Part shown: positions 35,985 through 47,496 of the stretch, piece by piece
How positions within the stretch are numbered: the stretch's first letter is position 1
How the letters are laid out: each line of letters starts with the position of its first letter
Origin: Chamaecrista fasciculata
Lineage: Eukaryota; Streptophyta; Magnoliopsida; Fabales; Fabaceae
Length of the DNA stretch: 64,000 nucleotides
Direction: 5' to 3'
Assembly (NCBI GenBank): GCA_003254925.1
Contig: QANZ01044946.1
Span: forward strand, 1-64,000
Position numbers and translations under genes: made by a program
Notes under the pieces: generated by a model
Seen by the model: the letters and a program-made list of their open reading frames with translations, nothing else
What the model was told of the DNA's origin: nothing
Database searches by the model: none

Positions 35985-37012
35985 TTTTAATGGTTTCGAC
36001 GTATAGTGCGACTTGTCAGATATATTGGGTCATATGGGATTTCCCCGTTCTCTCCCCCGATCGAGATATCCTCTCTTTTACCCAAAAAAGATTGATTGAA
36101 TCAATAAAAATTTGGAGCGTGAAGTGTAATGAAGTGTAATTAGATCTATTTTTTGGGGAGGTATCCAGATTAATATTATCAATTTACAATAATTTATGGT
36201 TGGCTTGGTTGGACCAATAAAATGAAGCATCCAGGCTCTGTTTAGAAAAAAACCCAATTGGCAATATATCTACGATTCCTATTTCAAACATGAAAAAAAT
36301 GCAAGAAAAAAAAGAAGTCGTAGCAAAAAGACGTGGTATTGGAGTATTTGTGCTATATGTGCAAATTCAAATCGGGTAGATCTTTACTCGGAGTAGAACA
36401 GAAACCTAAAAGAATTGAAGAAGCCCATTCAGAAACAAGAAAATTACATCGCGATTTGGATTCTATCTCGATGAAAACAATACATCAATGAGAAGTTAGT
36501 TCAATAAGTGTTTAATACATTATTTTTTTTTATAATATAGAATATAGATAAATTAGATTAATATAGATAAATGGGTCAAAAGTCGTCTTTCTTGAAAAAT
36601 GTAAGAAAAAGACCTTTCGTTAGAAGTTCGAAAAAGTCTGCTATGAAAAAAGAAAGAGGGTTGAAATCTACACATTGATTCTTTTTCGCGATTTTTGGTG
36701 AACCGTATGCATCAAAAGGTGCATGTACGGCTCCTAAGAGATCAAATTTGATCCTAATCAACCGACTTTATCGAGAAAGAATACTTTTTTTAGGCCAAGG
36801 GGTTGATAGTGACATATCGAATCAACTTATTGGCCTTATGCTATATTTCACTCTAGAGGATGAAAACAAAGATCTGTATTTGTTTCTAAATTCTCCGGGC
36901 GGATGGATAGTGCCCGGAATAGCTCTTTATGATACTATGCGATTTGTGAAACCAGCTGTAGAGACAGTATGTATAGGATTAGCCGCTTCAATGGGATCTT
37001 TTCTTCTGGCAG
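35985..37012 (+). pseudogene. clpP: plastid-to-nucleus insert carrying clpP intron 1 and part of exon 2
   Basis: Exon 2 of the plastid protease gene clpP begins near 36749 ([39 protein letters not shown] with the catalytic Ser region). It stops in mid-codon at the n at 37013. Upstream, GTGCGACTTGTC (about 36010) looks like a group II intron 5' end. The hairpin aaccgtatgcatcaaaaggt...tacggctc (about 36702-36735) looks like intron domain V, so about 36006-36748 is probably clpP intron 1. The rest of clpP is missing. A plastid gene in nuclear sequence beside nuclear genes is a NUPT unless the join is an assembly error. The protein is more diverged from typical angiosperm ClpP than I would expect. 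Confidence 0.75.
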
Positions 37013-37019
37013 NTTAATT

Positions 37020-37857
37020 TTACATTATATATCAATACTTGAGGAAAAATGTCATTAATATTTAAATAAAATCATAACAAAAATTTTAAATATAAAATTG
37101 AATAAATGCTAAAAATGAAAAAAAATATTGATATAATAATAACATAACAGCTTATTCAATTCATTCCGGCTGCAGGAAATGGCAATAATTGTCACGTGTT
37201 GCTTCACCCCACATAGATACAGTGACGTGGAATATATGTGCTGAGCATGGTGCTATGATATTGAAGTAGACAAGTTCGAAATTCAAAAGATATATATGCC
37301 TCTCTCTCTATCTACTATAATATATTCCATATTTCCACGCACAATAATGAGTAAATTAAATGTGAATCTGAGATATAGGGGACCAGTATAGTATTAATGT
37401 GGGGTGGTCTGTAGTTTAAATATGTGGTGAGTGGTGACCACCAAATAACAATTGAATCCGTATGAGTAACATGTTGACGATGGCATATGGAGGAAAAAGT
37501 GGTTTAGACTAGAGAAGGAAATTAAACAAGTCCATGTGATTTACCAAAAAAAATAAAACAACTGCATAATGTGCATGTGCACACTGCATAGTGAGTTATT
37601 GTGACTGTCCGTTGTGTTGTTTAGCCTTCCTCTTAATTCCTCGCCCCATTATTACGTACAGCACTCTCATCTCCATTTTCTGGCCATGGGTGTCAACAAC
37701 CAGCAACCATTCATTGATTATATATGATTATGTGTCTCAAAGTAGTAATTACATGTGCCCAATATCAGTTTCTTGCTTCTTATTGCTTTCTTTTTATTCC
37801 TTATTATTATCGGTTGCTTTACAGAACCGTCCCAAATCGCTAATTATCACTCTTTAT
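37020..37857. other. spacer
   Basis: This is AT-rich DNA between the plastid-like insert and a hAT element. An 89-residue frame near 37591 is hydrophobic but matches nothing I know. No gene is supported. Confidence 0.5.
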
Positions 37858-38685
37858 TAGGGGTGGCAAAAATTAATTCAATCCAACCCAATTATCATTT
37901 TAAACAACCCAAACTCAATTCATTTAAATAATGGGTTTAGTCCAAAATTGACCTACTAAAATTGGATTGGGTTGGGTCAAACTCATGATTTACCTAATTC
38001 AACCAAAATTTGTATCAAAACTTTGTAGTTTTATGAAAGGGATGAATATGAATTTTATAAATTTTTGCAAAAATTATAAAATGCCCCCGAATAATTTCAA
38101 AATTTACAGAAATGTCCTTGAACCATAATATTTGAGGAATAAATGAAAATTATAAAAACAATTTTAGGTCAAATTGTAATTTTGAAAAATATTGGAAAAT
38201 TGTTAAAATTACAAATTAGTCCTAAATTTGGAAAATAAATGCATTTTAGTCCAAAAAACCTTGGGTTCAATAGAAGGAAGATGAACTTCACAATTTTTTG
38301 CAAAAGTAACAAAATGGCCTCAAATGTTTTTAAAATTTACAAAAATGACCCTAGATCATGATATTTGAGGACTAAAATGAAAATTTCAAAAAATGTTTGG
38401 GGTCAAAATATAATTTTGGAAAAATATGGAAAAAGATAGAAATTGCAGATTAGTCCAGTATCTGAAGAAAGAATACAATTTAATCCTAATTTTGAATTAA
38501 TTAGTTTACAAATTAAATAATTAATATTTAATTTTATTAAATAATATAAGTATTTTAAAATGGGTTCATGAGTTGGGTTGGGTCAACTCTTAATTTTATG
38601 GGTCATGACCCCACCCATGACCCATTTAACAAATATAAATGGATCAATCTGACCATTTATAACCCAACCCAACCATTTTGCCCTA
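37858..38685. mobile_element. non-autonomous hAT element (about 828 bp)
   Basis: The ends are TAGGGGTGGCAAAA and the inverse of TTTTGCCCTA, with the sub-terminal 'aacccaaccc' repeats common in plant hAT MITEs. The flanking 8-mers are ctctttat (37850-37857) and ctatttat (38686-38693), a 7/8 match. No transposase frame is seen. Confidence 0.75.
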
Positions 38686-38767
38686 CTATTTATTTATAAT
38701 TTGAGTAACNCCACCATGGCCTCTAACACTTGCCAGAAAAGTCAAAATACAAGGGATTAGGAGGTAC

Positions 38768-39360
38768 CTGAAGACATAGTACGTTGGGGTGTTAGTTGAA
38801 AGTTGAATTATCTGAGGCGCTCGCCCTGCTTGAAAACTACTGCACACTCGTACCCTGTTAACCCTGCAAACAAGTAGGAAACATGTCATGACCATACAAC
38901 TGACGACCGCCTCACTCACAAAAGACGCCCGCCCCACAAACCCAGAAAACCCCAATTGTCACCTTCATCAGAATATGAACTCGATGAACACCCAACCCAG
39001 CAAACCCAGAAAACCCAGAAACTCAACACCCCACACCCAAACCCACACCCATTCTCTCGTTGTCCCACTCACAAACTCACACCCTACAGCGAATGCCCAC
39101 CACTAACCACCCATTTCCGCCGTCACCCACGACGGCGTCTCCAACAGTCAAACACGAAAACCCATTTTCCTCGGAAAAACAAACCCTAACCCAGCGAAAT
39201 GCAACACAACATCAACAGCAAACACTTACCAGCAAGCTTCTCGCTCGAACCGATGAACTTCCACGGTCCCTTCGCTTCGATTTCCGGCGACGGTTTGACA
39301 ACTCCGGCGACTGGACTCTTCGATTTCCTCCTTTCTCTCTCCTAAATTCGCAGTGGTAGG
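38768..39360 (-). pseudogene. two exon-like segments of an unrecognised minus-strand gene
   Basis: On the minus strand a GC-richer leader ends at 39230 with a strong donor (CTG then GTAAGTG). A second segment, 38768-38863, is bounded by an acceptor (TTGTTTGCAG) and a donor (CAG then GTACC) and reads VRVCSSFQAGRAPQIIQLST then NTPTYYVFR. I do not recognise the protein. The sequence then meets an n at 38710 and no further exon is visible. This may be the 5' part of a gene cut off by a rearrangement or a misassembly. Confidence 0.35.
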
Positions 39361-39716
39361 CAAAAGTGCGAAAGACACTACCTTTGGCCCTTTTATACCC
39401 TTGCGAGCGCGGCATACGAGGCGTTTTTCATTTTTCAAATTTCTGCCTCCCGGGTAGCGACACGTGTCCCTGACAAGACAACCCTACCTACCACATGCCC
39501 GCCCGCCATGATCCACTGACTTTCCGTTTTCCCAGGGAAGGCCGCCGTTCTTACCATTTCATCTGCGCGGGGGACAAGTACTCCCGCACATTTTTGGGCG
39601 TTCGCCAATAGACGCGAGTACACTGCCCAAGCACGGATCCTATCGCACGTTCTCCAAATCTGTCATCCCGCCCGCCTTAAGGAACAGTACGACGAACGCG
39701 CTCGTAGACTTCTTTA

Positions 39717-40405
39717 AGGAGGGACTTGTGATACATCACTATTTGGGCGTACGCCTAAACNGGCAATTTATATCCTAAGTTAGGATATCCGTCCGTATCC
39801 ATCCGAAAAAATATCCGGTATCCGTCGTGATACATCACTATTTGGGCGTACGCCTAAACGGCCCTCGCACCGGGCCTCTTCTCCCCTCCGCACCTTGCGA
39901 AGCGCCCTCGAGTCAGTCGGGCGCCCTAAACTCACTTAGGGGTGCTCATGATCCATCCTGGGTCTTGGCGCCCGTCCCCCAAATGACACGTGGCCACCCA
40001 CGACTACCCCGCTCCGCAATCCACGCTGCGGGAGATCGTGGGTTACTGACTCGTTCATACCCACGATCTCCAGTCTCTAGGCGCCCGCCTAGAAACACAA
40101 CACGCAATCTCCCACGATTGCCTTGCTCCGCAAATCTCGGTCTCCACCATCTTCGCTGGTGGAGATCGTGCCCAGAACGTGGTCCGCCCCGCACGCTGAC
40201 CACCTCTCTCCTCCCTGCTCTATAAATAGAGCCCATTTCACCAGTTCAAGGTTAGCTACTTCTTACATTCTAAAACTCTCTCACTCTCTGATTATTCCCG
40301 TACTAACTTGAGCGTCGGAGTACACTTCGCAGGGCCCCCCTGTGAAGCTTTTGCAGGTCTTCGTTCAAGTCTTGGCTCTTGCAGCCCTCTCCGGTGAACT
40401 AGGTA
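39717..40405 (+). mobile_element. LTR fragment of an unclassified LTR retrotransposon
   Basis: A purine-rich tract (aaggaggga at about 39717) precedes TGATACATCACTATTTGGGC, which is the start of a repeat that recurs at 39831. From there the LTR-like sequence is GC-rich and carries TATAAATA (40221-40228) followed by a probable transcription start. No internal coding region is seen and the element is broken. The family cannot be told from this piece. A single n at 39761 lies between the two copies of the repeated start. Confidence 0.5.
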
Positions 40406-40477
40406 AGTGCCAGTCATTTTCCAGTTTATCAGAAACTATAACAAGTTTTAAGTGATACACATACTAGTTATATACGC

Positions 40478-40662
40478 GGATAAAACTTACATCAAGTTCT
40501 TTACATTCTTGCTATCAAGTTTCAGCAATCACAAGTCTTGATTACATTAATATTCTCTCTCTATCATGATTGATCATATATAAAATTTTTACCACGTGTT
40601 AAATATTGATCGGAGAACTTAATAGCAAGAATATAAAGAACTTGATCTAATTAATTTTGCCC
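40478..40662. mobile_element. hAT-like MITE, copy 2 (185 bp)
   Basis: This is the same family as 16917-17122: inverted ends with acatcaagtt, a central tatcatgattg block and atgtataaaattttt-like sequence. The perfect 8-bp direct repeat atatacgc flanks it (40470-40477 and 40663-40670). The EH5 duplicate has no element at the matching site (near 47221, acatacgcttc), which is the natural empty site. Confidence 0.88.
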
Positions 40663-40936
40663 ATATACGCTTCTTAATTAAGCTGTGCGAGTTGTATCGA
40701 CGAAAACGTAAAGCAGAGTCCTCAGCTTTAAAATTAAATTAAAAGGAGATCTGTGGATATGTAGGGGCCTATATCCCACAGGCTTTGGTCTTCAATAATA
40801 TGCATACATTAAATTGAGAAGGCCATATATAGTCATTGATGTTTAACCAAAATTATGTTTGAGATCGCATATATGGCTAAACAACTTATTGAGAAAAAGA
40901 AACAGAGAGGGAACTGAAGGTGAAATGCATGATTGA

Positions 40937-43900
40937 TTAGAACTTTTGAATGAAGTCGTAAATGAGATCAGCGGTGTGTTGTGGTGCTTCTTGGTTGTTA
41001 AAGTGACCCACTCCTTTCTGCACAAAGACTTCCTCCAAATTGGGTACATCTTTCTTGAATGTTTCACCAAGTATGTATTCCTTCAATCCAACGTACACAA
41101 GGTCTAGTTCACCCGTTATGAATCTCACAGCCACACTCACTTTCGCTCCAGTCCATGGTGCTGTCAGTTCCCAATTTCTGCAATTTTTATTCACGTCAAC
41201 CAATTTTCAATTACTAATTTCTTAATAAACCTATATATGTACACACACGATCTTATTGTAACAATATATTCAAAAATCAAGAATGTAATGTATATAGAAA
41301 GGTACCGGTCGAGATTTCTGTAGTAGTTCAAGGGTCCAGTGAAACCGGTGTTCTGGAATTTGGAAACATAGTAATCGAGATCTTGTTGTGTGAGCCAAGA
41401 GGGTAATTCATCTGGTGTATCTGGGTTGAACCCAGTTCCATACTTTCCTTTTGGGAAGATAGGTGGACCTGTTTTTCGCAAGGTGAGGATGTTTTTCATT
41501 AAGTACGATGTGTCAACGTTAGCAAGCTCGGCTTCCATCTTCCCTGGCTCCTGATACAAACAAAAATCAAAATCAAAATCACAGAATTAACCACATACTA
41601 ATTAATTGGTTGAATTTCATTTTAGTTGATTTTTAAATTTTTTTATTTGTTATATAGTTAATTTAAAATATGATTCCGTCTGTTTTTGTCATCATCTTTG
41701 ATTTGGATAACTAAAAACAATTTTTTACTCTCTTACATCATTACATGTGTCGTCAATAAATAAGTTTTTTTTATTGTGGGTCAGTAAATAAGCTGAGAGA
41801 AAGTGGAAGAAATCCTTTATAATTAAGGTGAAATGCACTTTAGTACCCTATAGTTAGGACCGAATCCACTTTGGTACCTTGAAAGAAAAAATTTGACACT
41901 TTGGTACTCTGAGGTTTGTGCCGTTAAAACTTTAGTAACCTGTGGTTATTTTCCGTCAAGATTTAACGGAAAATTGTTAGCACTTTTGCAAAAATTACAA
42001 AATGTCCCCAAATAGTTTCAAAATTTTCAAAATTGTCCATAGATCATGATATTTGAGAACTAACATAAAAAATTACAAAAACTTTTTGGGGTCAAAATGT
42101 AATTTTGGAAAATATAAAAAGGAGATAATTACATATCAGTCCTAAATCTGGAAAATAATACAATTTAGTCCTATCCATATTCAAATACAACTATTTAATA
42201 CAGACACTAATCTAATTAGATCTGCTCTTCATAGACAAACTTGGGAAAATTTTGAAAGTAAACTCGAATGATTTAAAGAATATTCCCATTAATTAATTTA
42301 CATATTGAATAATTAATATTTAGTTTCACTAAATAATTCAACAAATTACTAAAATATTTTTTTTATAAACTTTTTTCATGCAAGTTATTCAATAGGTTAT
42401 GATAGCAAAATATGATAATCTAACTATAATATTTTATCTTTAAGTTTGTTGGGTTTTGATTCGTTTTACTAAAGGGAGGGGACTGAAACGCACATAAGAA
42501 ATCTCGTTGATGAGTAAAATATGATTTAAGCTACAATAGAAAGTAACGGATAAGATGTAGTAGAAATCAACGGCTAAGATTGAGACACATCACCACTTTT
42601 TGTTAAATCTTGACGGAAAATAACCACAGGGTACCAAAGTGCTAACGACGCAATCTCAGGCTACCAAAGTGTCAAATTTTTTCTTTCAGGGTACCAATGT
42701 GAATTCGGTCCTAACCACAAGATAACAAAGTACATTTTACCTTTTTAATTGTAAATTGAGGATAAATATTCAAGGTTTTTTTTTCCTGTGAAAGAAAGCT
42801 TTTCTTTATTTTTTTCATCAACCTAAAATTAGAAAACAAAAACTATTGAAGTCAAGATATCTAATTCGGCAAAAGTTAAACAATAATATTTTAGCCTAAC
42901 CAATAAAACGAATGGAAAAATAATTATTGGGTAAACTACACTTTGATACTTTGTGGTTTGGTCATATTTTACTTTGGTGCCCTATAGTACTCTCCATTAA
43001 TACTTTAGGGTATGTTTGGATGAGGTGTAAACGGGGAAATAGAGAGGAGAGGAAGGGACAAAAGATAAAAAAATTATGTTTGGAAGTTTTTTTAGGGGAG
43101 AGTGAAGTGGATAAGGAAGGACACTTGGTACCCCAAAATTCAATTTTTGTTGGCACCCCAATTTGGGGTGCCAAAGAAGGAGTGAACAGTTTTATATTTT
43201 TTTAATGACAATTATATCCTTATACTAACCAAAAATAACATGTGTCCACTCCATTCCATTCCATTACTAATAACTTCCAAATAAGATTAACAAGTGTCCA
43301 TTCATTTCCTCATTAAAAACTCTCAAACAACATATCTACTCAGTCCATTAATATCCTCTCCTCTTCACTCTATTAATGTCCATTAATGTCCTCTCCTCTC
43401 CATCCTCACTAAAACTCTCAAACATAGCCTTAGTATCCTTTGTAGTAATTTTGTAATTTTAACCATAACAAATTTTGAAAAAACTACATATTAATCTCAA
43501 AATTTATTTAAAGTTTTCATTTTAGTCCTTAGATAATATGTATCTAGGGACCTATTTGTAATTTTCTGAAAATACTAGGGGTCAATATGTAATTTTCTAA
43601 AAATTTGTTATGGTTAAAATTACAAAATAGCTCCAAAGGGTACCAAAGTGTTAATGGATAATACAACAAGATACTAAAGTGTCATTTTTTAAACTACAGA
43701 GTATCAAAGTGTAATTTACCCAAAATAATAATTTAAAAGGAAATAAAAAAGAACCAAAACAAAAAATTATCGATCTGATCTATGATCTATCTGTGTATTT
43801 GATTGTCAAATGTCAAGTAGCAAAATATAGTTTAGAGGGAGGAAAAAAAAAAGAAGCATGAGGATGAACCTGGAAACGGCAGACGTAATAATCATCACCG

Positions 43901-44343
43901 TACAAGTTACGACATGAATCGACGGGTTTGGAATTGGGGTTTCTGGCGACATATGGACGGAAGGGAACGCTAAGGCAGACATAGGCCTTTACTTTCTCTG
44001 GCCGAAACATGCATAGAAACCAACCGATGATGGCTCCCCAATCATGTCCCACAAGGAACACTTGTTCCACTCCAAGAGAGTCGATGAGATCCACGATGTC
44101 TCCGACAATATGAAAGCACTTGTAGCTGGTTATCGCCGCCGGAGCTTCGGTGTCGCCGTAGCCTCGGAGATCCGGCGCGACGGCGCGGTAGCCGCGAGAG
44201 CTGAGAGATTGAATCTGGTGGCGCCAAGAGTACCAGAGCTCAGGGAAGCCATGAAGGAACAAAACCACAGGGCCTTCTCCTTTTTCTGCCACATGCATTT
44301 TGATGCCGTTCACTTCCACCGTTCTGTGAACTATCCCTTCCAT
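40937..44343 (-). CDS. soluble epoxide hydrolase EH4
   Basis: Exons 43870-44343, 41306-41550 and 40937-41177 encode 319 residues. The active-site set is complete: HGFP, VGHDWGA, GDDYYVCRF, LNYYRN, GELD and GHFNNQE. Compared with EH1 there is a 3-residue longer loop at the end of exon 1 (VPFRPYVARNPNSKP) and a 2-residue shorter segment in exon 3 (LVYVGLKEYILGE). Intron 1 is 2.3 kb because two foldback elements, one with a nested MITE, lie in it. A (CTTT)n run sits in the leader just before the start codon. Exons 2 and 3 are almost identical to those of EH5, the duplicate partner. Confidence 0.95.
41826..42744. mobile_element. foldback element A in EH4 intron 1
   Basis: About 150-bp inverted arms (left gtgaaatgcactttagtacc and gacggaaaattg-type sequence, right the inverse near 42600-42740) enclose AT-rich DNA without coding capacity. 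EH5 intron 1 lacks it. Confidence 0.75.
42928..43722. mobile_element. foldback element B in EH4 intron 1
   Basis: The ends are TGGGTAAACTACACTTTGAT and the inverse of atcaaagtgtaatttaccca. It belongs to the same 'actttggtaccct' family as the partial copy at 51398. A younger MITE (43008-43429) is nested in its left arm. Confidence 0.75.
43008..43429. mobile_element. PIF/Harbinger-like MITE nested in foldback element B
   Basis: The ends are GGGTATGTTTGGATGAGG and the inverse of ctcaaacatagcc, flanked by the 3-bp direct repeat TTA (43005-43007 and 43430-43432). The sister sequence at 51490 (attaacactttggtaccct) shows the uninterrupted state. The TTA target and GGGTNTGTTTGG end are typical of PIF/Harbinger (Tourist-like) MITEs. 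Confidence 0.75.
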
Positions 44344-47300
44344 CTTTCTTTCTTTCTTTCTTTCTTGCTCTGCTTTTGATTTCTTCACACTGGTCAACAA
44401 ATAAATGAACCAATATGATACAAAATTACAAACCGTGTGGGTCACAAATTTCGCTTCTATATATTTTATGTACTATTTTAAGTCAGTCCGCGTATACATC
44501 CATTCTCATTTCGTCGTCATGCGTCGGGGTCTCGGGGATGATGCAATAATGCCCATTAGTCGGTTAAAATATTCTTAAAAATCAGGCTGGTTATTTTTTT
44601 TGTTGCCATTACAATAAAAATAAAAAAATAGAAAAAGAGATCATAATCTAACTTTTGAAGAGTCGGATGTGAGAGAAGAAATTAACTGAAAAAATATCAG
44701 GAAATCAAAATAAAAGGAAGGGGTACAGATCAGAGACCCAACCAATAGGGCATATCCTCTGATTCGCAGTAATGTTGCGAGATAAGAAAATCTGCAAAAA
44801 GCAGAAAGAGTCATGGCAACCAATAACATATCAGTGAACAATCTTCGTCATGCACGAACATATTGACCTATCAAAATCTTCCAAACACTCAAAGATACAA
44901 AGTAGTGAAGTCTTCCGTACACTTAAAAAGACAAGAGTTTTGATTTCTTTTGAAGAAAAGAAAAATAACTTGAATACTAAGATCTAGAAAGAAAGCAATT
45001 TTGAAGAATAAAAATTACTCTCTTCAAAAGATGAAGAACTAGTTTTCTTTACATGAGTGATGAATTGATGAGTCACAATCTGAAAATAGTTGTATTCGGC
45101 GGTTGAGAGGGAGAGAGAGAGAGAGGGCGGATGTTTATGATTTTTTAATAAGGAAGATACGACTACGAGGTATAGAATGATATGAGTATATGACTATTTG
45201 CGCGGCACATGACGGGCCCATCGGAAAAAGCAACCTCCGCTTTAATTCACTTCCTTCAACGCCTACGCAGAATTAAAAAAACATTATTTTGTAACACCTT
45301 GGGATTTTTTTTTTATGGGTACACCTTGGGATTTTACTGCATGTGCTTTTACTCTTTTACATATTTTGTTACGTTGACATCTTTTTCAATTCTTATGGTT
45401 CTGAAAACGGATACATTTGACGTTGATACTCGAACATTTGTAAATTATTCCGTTATTTTCATCGGGCAAAACGTCCATATCTTGGCAACGCGCACACATC
45501 TTGTAAGCCGCCATCAATAATGCGAATTAAATTAGTATAATAATTAGTATAATAATGCTTTGATCTCACATTAATTAATATTTGATAGAAGATGAGGATA
45601 GTACGTAGTATAATACAACTCCAACAAAATGGTTGCCTTGAATACATGTCGCATAATAGTATCAAATCATAACATACCACGATCGGAGATTCCAGATCCG
45701 TTCATCAACCCCTAAAAAGGGGAGATAGGAGTCCACAAAGAGAAAAAAAATACACAATGCAAACAAATCTCAACTTTCTAAATACATACATTGATTGATC
45801 TAAAAAAGATCTGGACAAGAGAAAACCAATTTTCAACCAAGAGACAATATATTTTCCACAAGGAGAAGAAAACATATCTAGACATGTTGGGCAAAAGCGT
45901 AACCGCACAACAAATAAAGGAAGAAGAAAGAGAGAAACGAACACAACAACTTTAATGTGGTTCGGTGCTTCAAGAGTCAAGACCTACTCTATGATTCTAC
46001 TGGAACAAATTTCACTATCTGTAATTTTTACACAGAAAAATTATAAACCCTCCTCGAGGTGAATACTGAATAGAATTTGAACTTCTCCCACCTTTTAGGC
46101 TTTCATCGATATGTAGAGACTTTCACCGAACAAAATTGCGTACTTGTAATATAATTCGGCTTTCATCGATATGTAGAGACTTTCACCGAACAAAATTGCG
46201 TACTTGTAATATAATTAGTAGCTAATTTCGTTTGTATAATTAATTATATCTAGCTATATCTATACCTTAAAATTGGTCATGCCAATGTATTTGTTTCATT
46301 AATTATTGGTTGCAACTTAATCATAAAAGAGATGCCCGATATAAAAGATACTTCTTTCGGATATATATTTTTTAAGATTAATACACATAGATAAAAAAAA
46401 TTATTAATTCATCTTAAATAAAAAAAATAGGAGATGAGAATATTAAATTATCCTTATTAAAAATACTTGAAAAATATTTGCTGATCATTATGACTTAACA
46501 ATTTAATAAGAATATAATTGTAAAAATATCATATATTTTAAAAAAAATTTACCATCCAACAAAACATATATTAAGAATCCAAGGAGAGAGTAAACGACAA
46601 AACTAATTAATTTTAAAAAACAAATCATGCGATCTGAAACTCCAACATTGCCCAACTATTCCTTTGTTTATTTCCTAATTTACATCACATCATGCATCAT
46701 GGTATTATACATTAATAGGCTATGCTTTTGGCACATCTTTATGGATAATTTGCATACTTTCCAAAGTTACTTATACTAGAAAGTTGTATATATGCATTAA
46801 TCATCGTATCAGTTAATGAACTATATATCTCCTAGATGTGTGTTGTATTGGATTCTTCGTGGACAAGGTAAGGTGTTCATTAAAAGGCGTGTATCTAGCT
46901 AGTTAATATAAAAAGGTAAAGAATAAACATGATTATTGTTATGGTCATTTTAGCAACGGTCAAAATATCATTTTGATGATGAAATTATAGGATAAATTTT
47001 GTTTTAGTCGTCCCATATAATTGAAATCATTTTAATCCGAATAACCTGAATAATTTAACTTTTGCCGTTATTTATAACTTGAATAATTGAAATCATTTTA
47101 AAAACCAAAATGAAAAAAAAAACAATTATGACTAATTAAAATAAAACTCACCCATAATTTTTTTTTTTAAAAAAAAATATTTGAGCTTTTAGCAACTATA
47201 ACAAGTTTGTCGTGATACACATACGCTTCATAATTAAGCAGTGCGAGTTGTATTGACGAAAACGTGAAGCAAAGTCCCAAGCTTTAATTTAAAATTAAAT

Positions 47301-47496
47301 TAAAAGGAGGAGATCTGTGGATATATAGGGCCTATATCCCACAGGCTTTTGTCTTGAATACTATGCATACATTAAATTGAGAAGGCCATATATAGTCATT
47401 GATGTTTAACCAAAATTATGTTTGAGAGCATATATGGCTAAACAACTTATTGGAAAAAGAAAGAGAGAGGGAATTGAAGGTGAAATGCATGATTGA
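44344..47496. other. EH4 upstream region and EH5 3' flank with LTR debris
   Basis: 44344-45290 is EH4 upstream sequence shared with EH5, with a (GA)n run near 45110. About 45540-46097 is sequence absent from the EH5 side; its gtggttcggtgcttcaagag region resembles the end of a copia LTR, so it is probably a solo or partial LTR, broken. About 46220-46790 again matches the EH5 upstream side (for example the cgatctgaaactccaacatt block, repeated near 50345). No gene is supported. Confidence 0.5.
46098..46216. repeat. 60-bp perfect tandem duplication
   Basis: The unit starting ggctttcatcgatatgtaga (46098) is repeated exactly from 46158. A single copy of the related sequence (accgaacaaaattgc) is present in the EH5 upstream region near 50217. 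Confidence 0.9.

Noticed and set aside
39827-40236. Long frames on both strands in GC-rich DNA (132 and 96 residues)
   Set aside because: They lie inside the LTR-like fragment with a TATA box. High GC content makes long chance frames.
45705-45980. 91-residue hydrophobic minus-strand frame
   Set aside because: It lies in LTR debris absent from the EH5 side of the duplication; no protein match.
46098-46216. CRISPR-like or satellite array
   Set aside because: There are only two copies of a 60-bp unit with no spacers; it is a simple tandem duplication.
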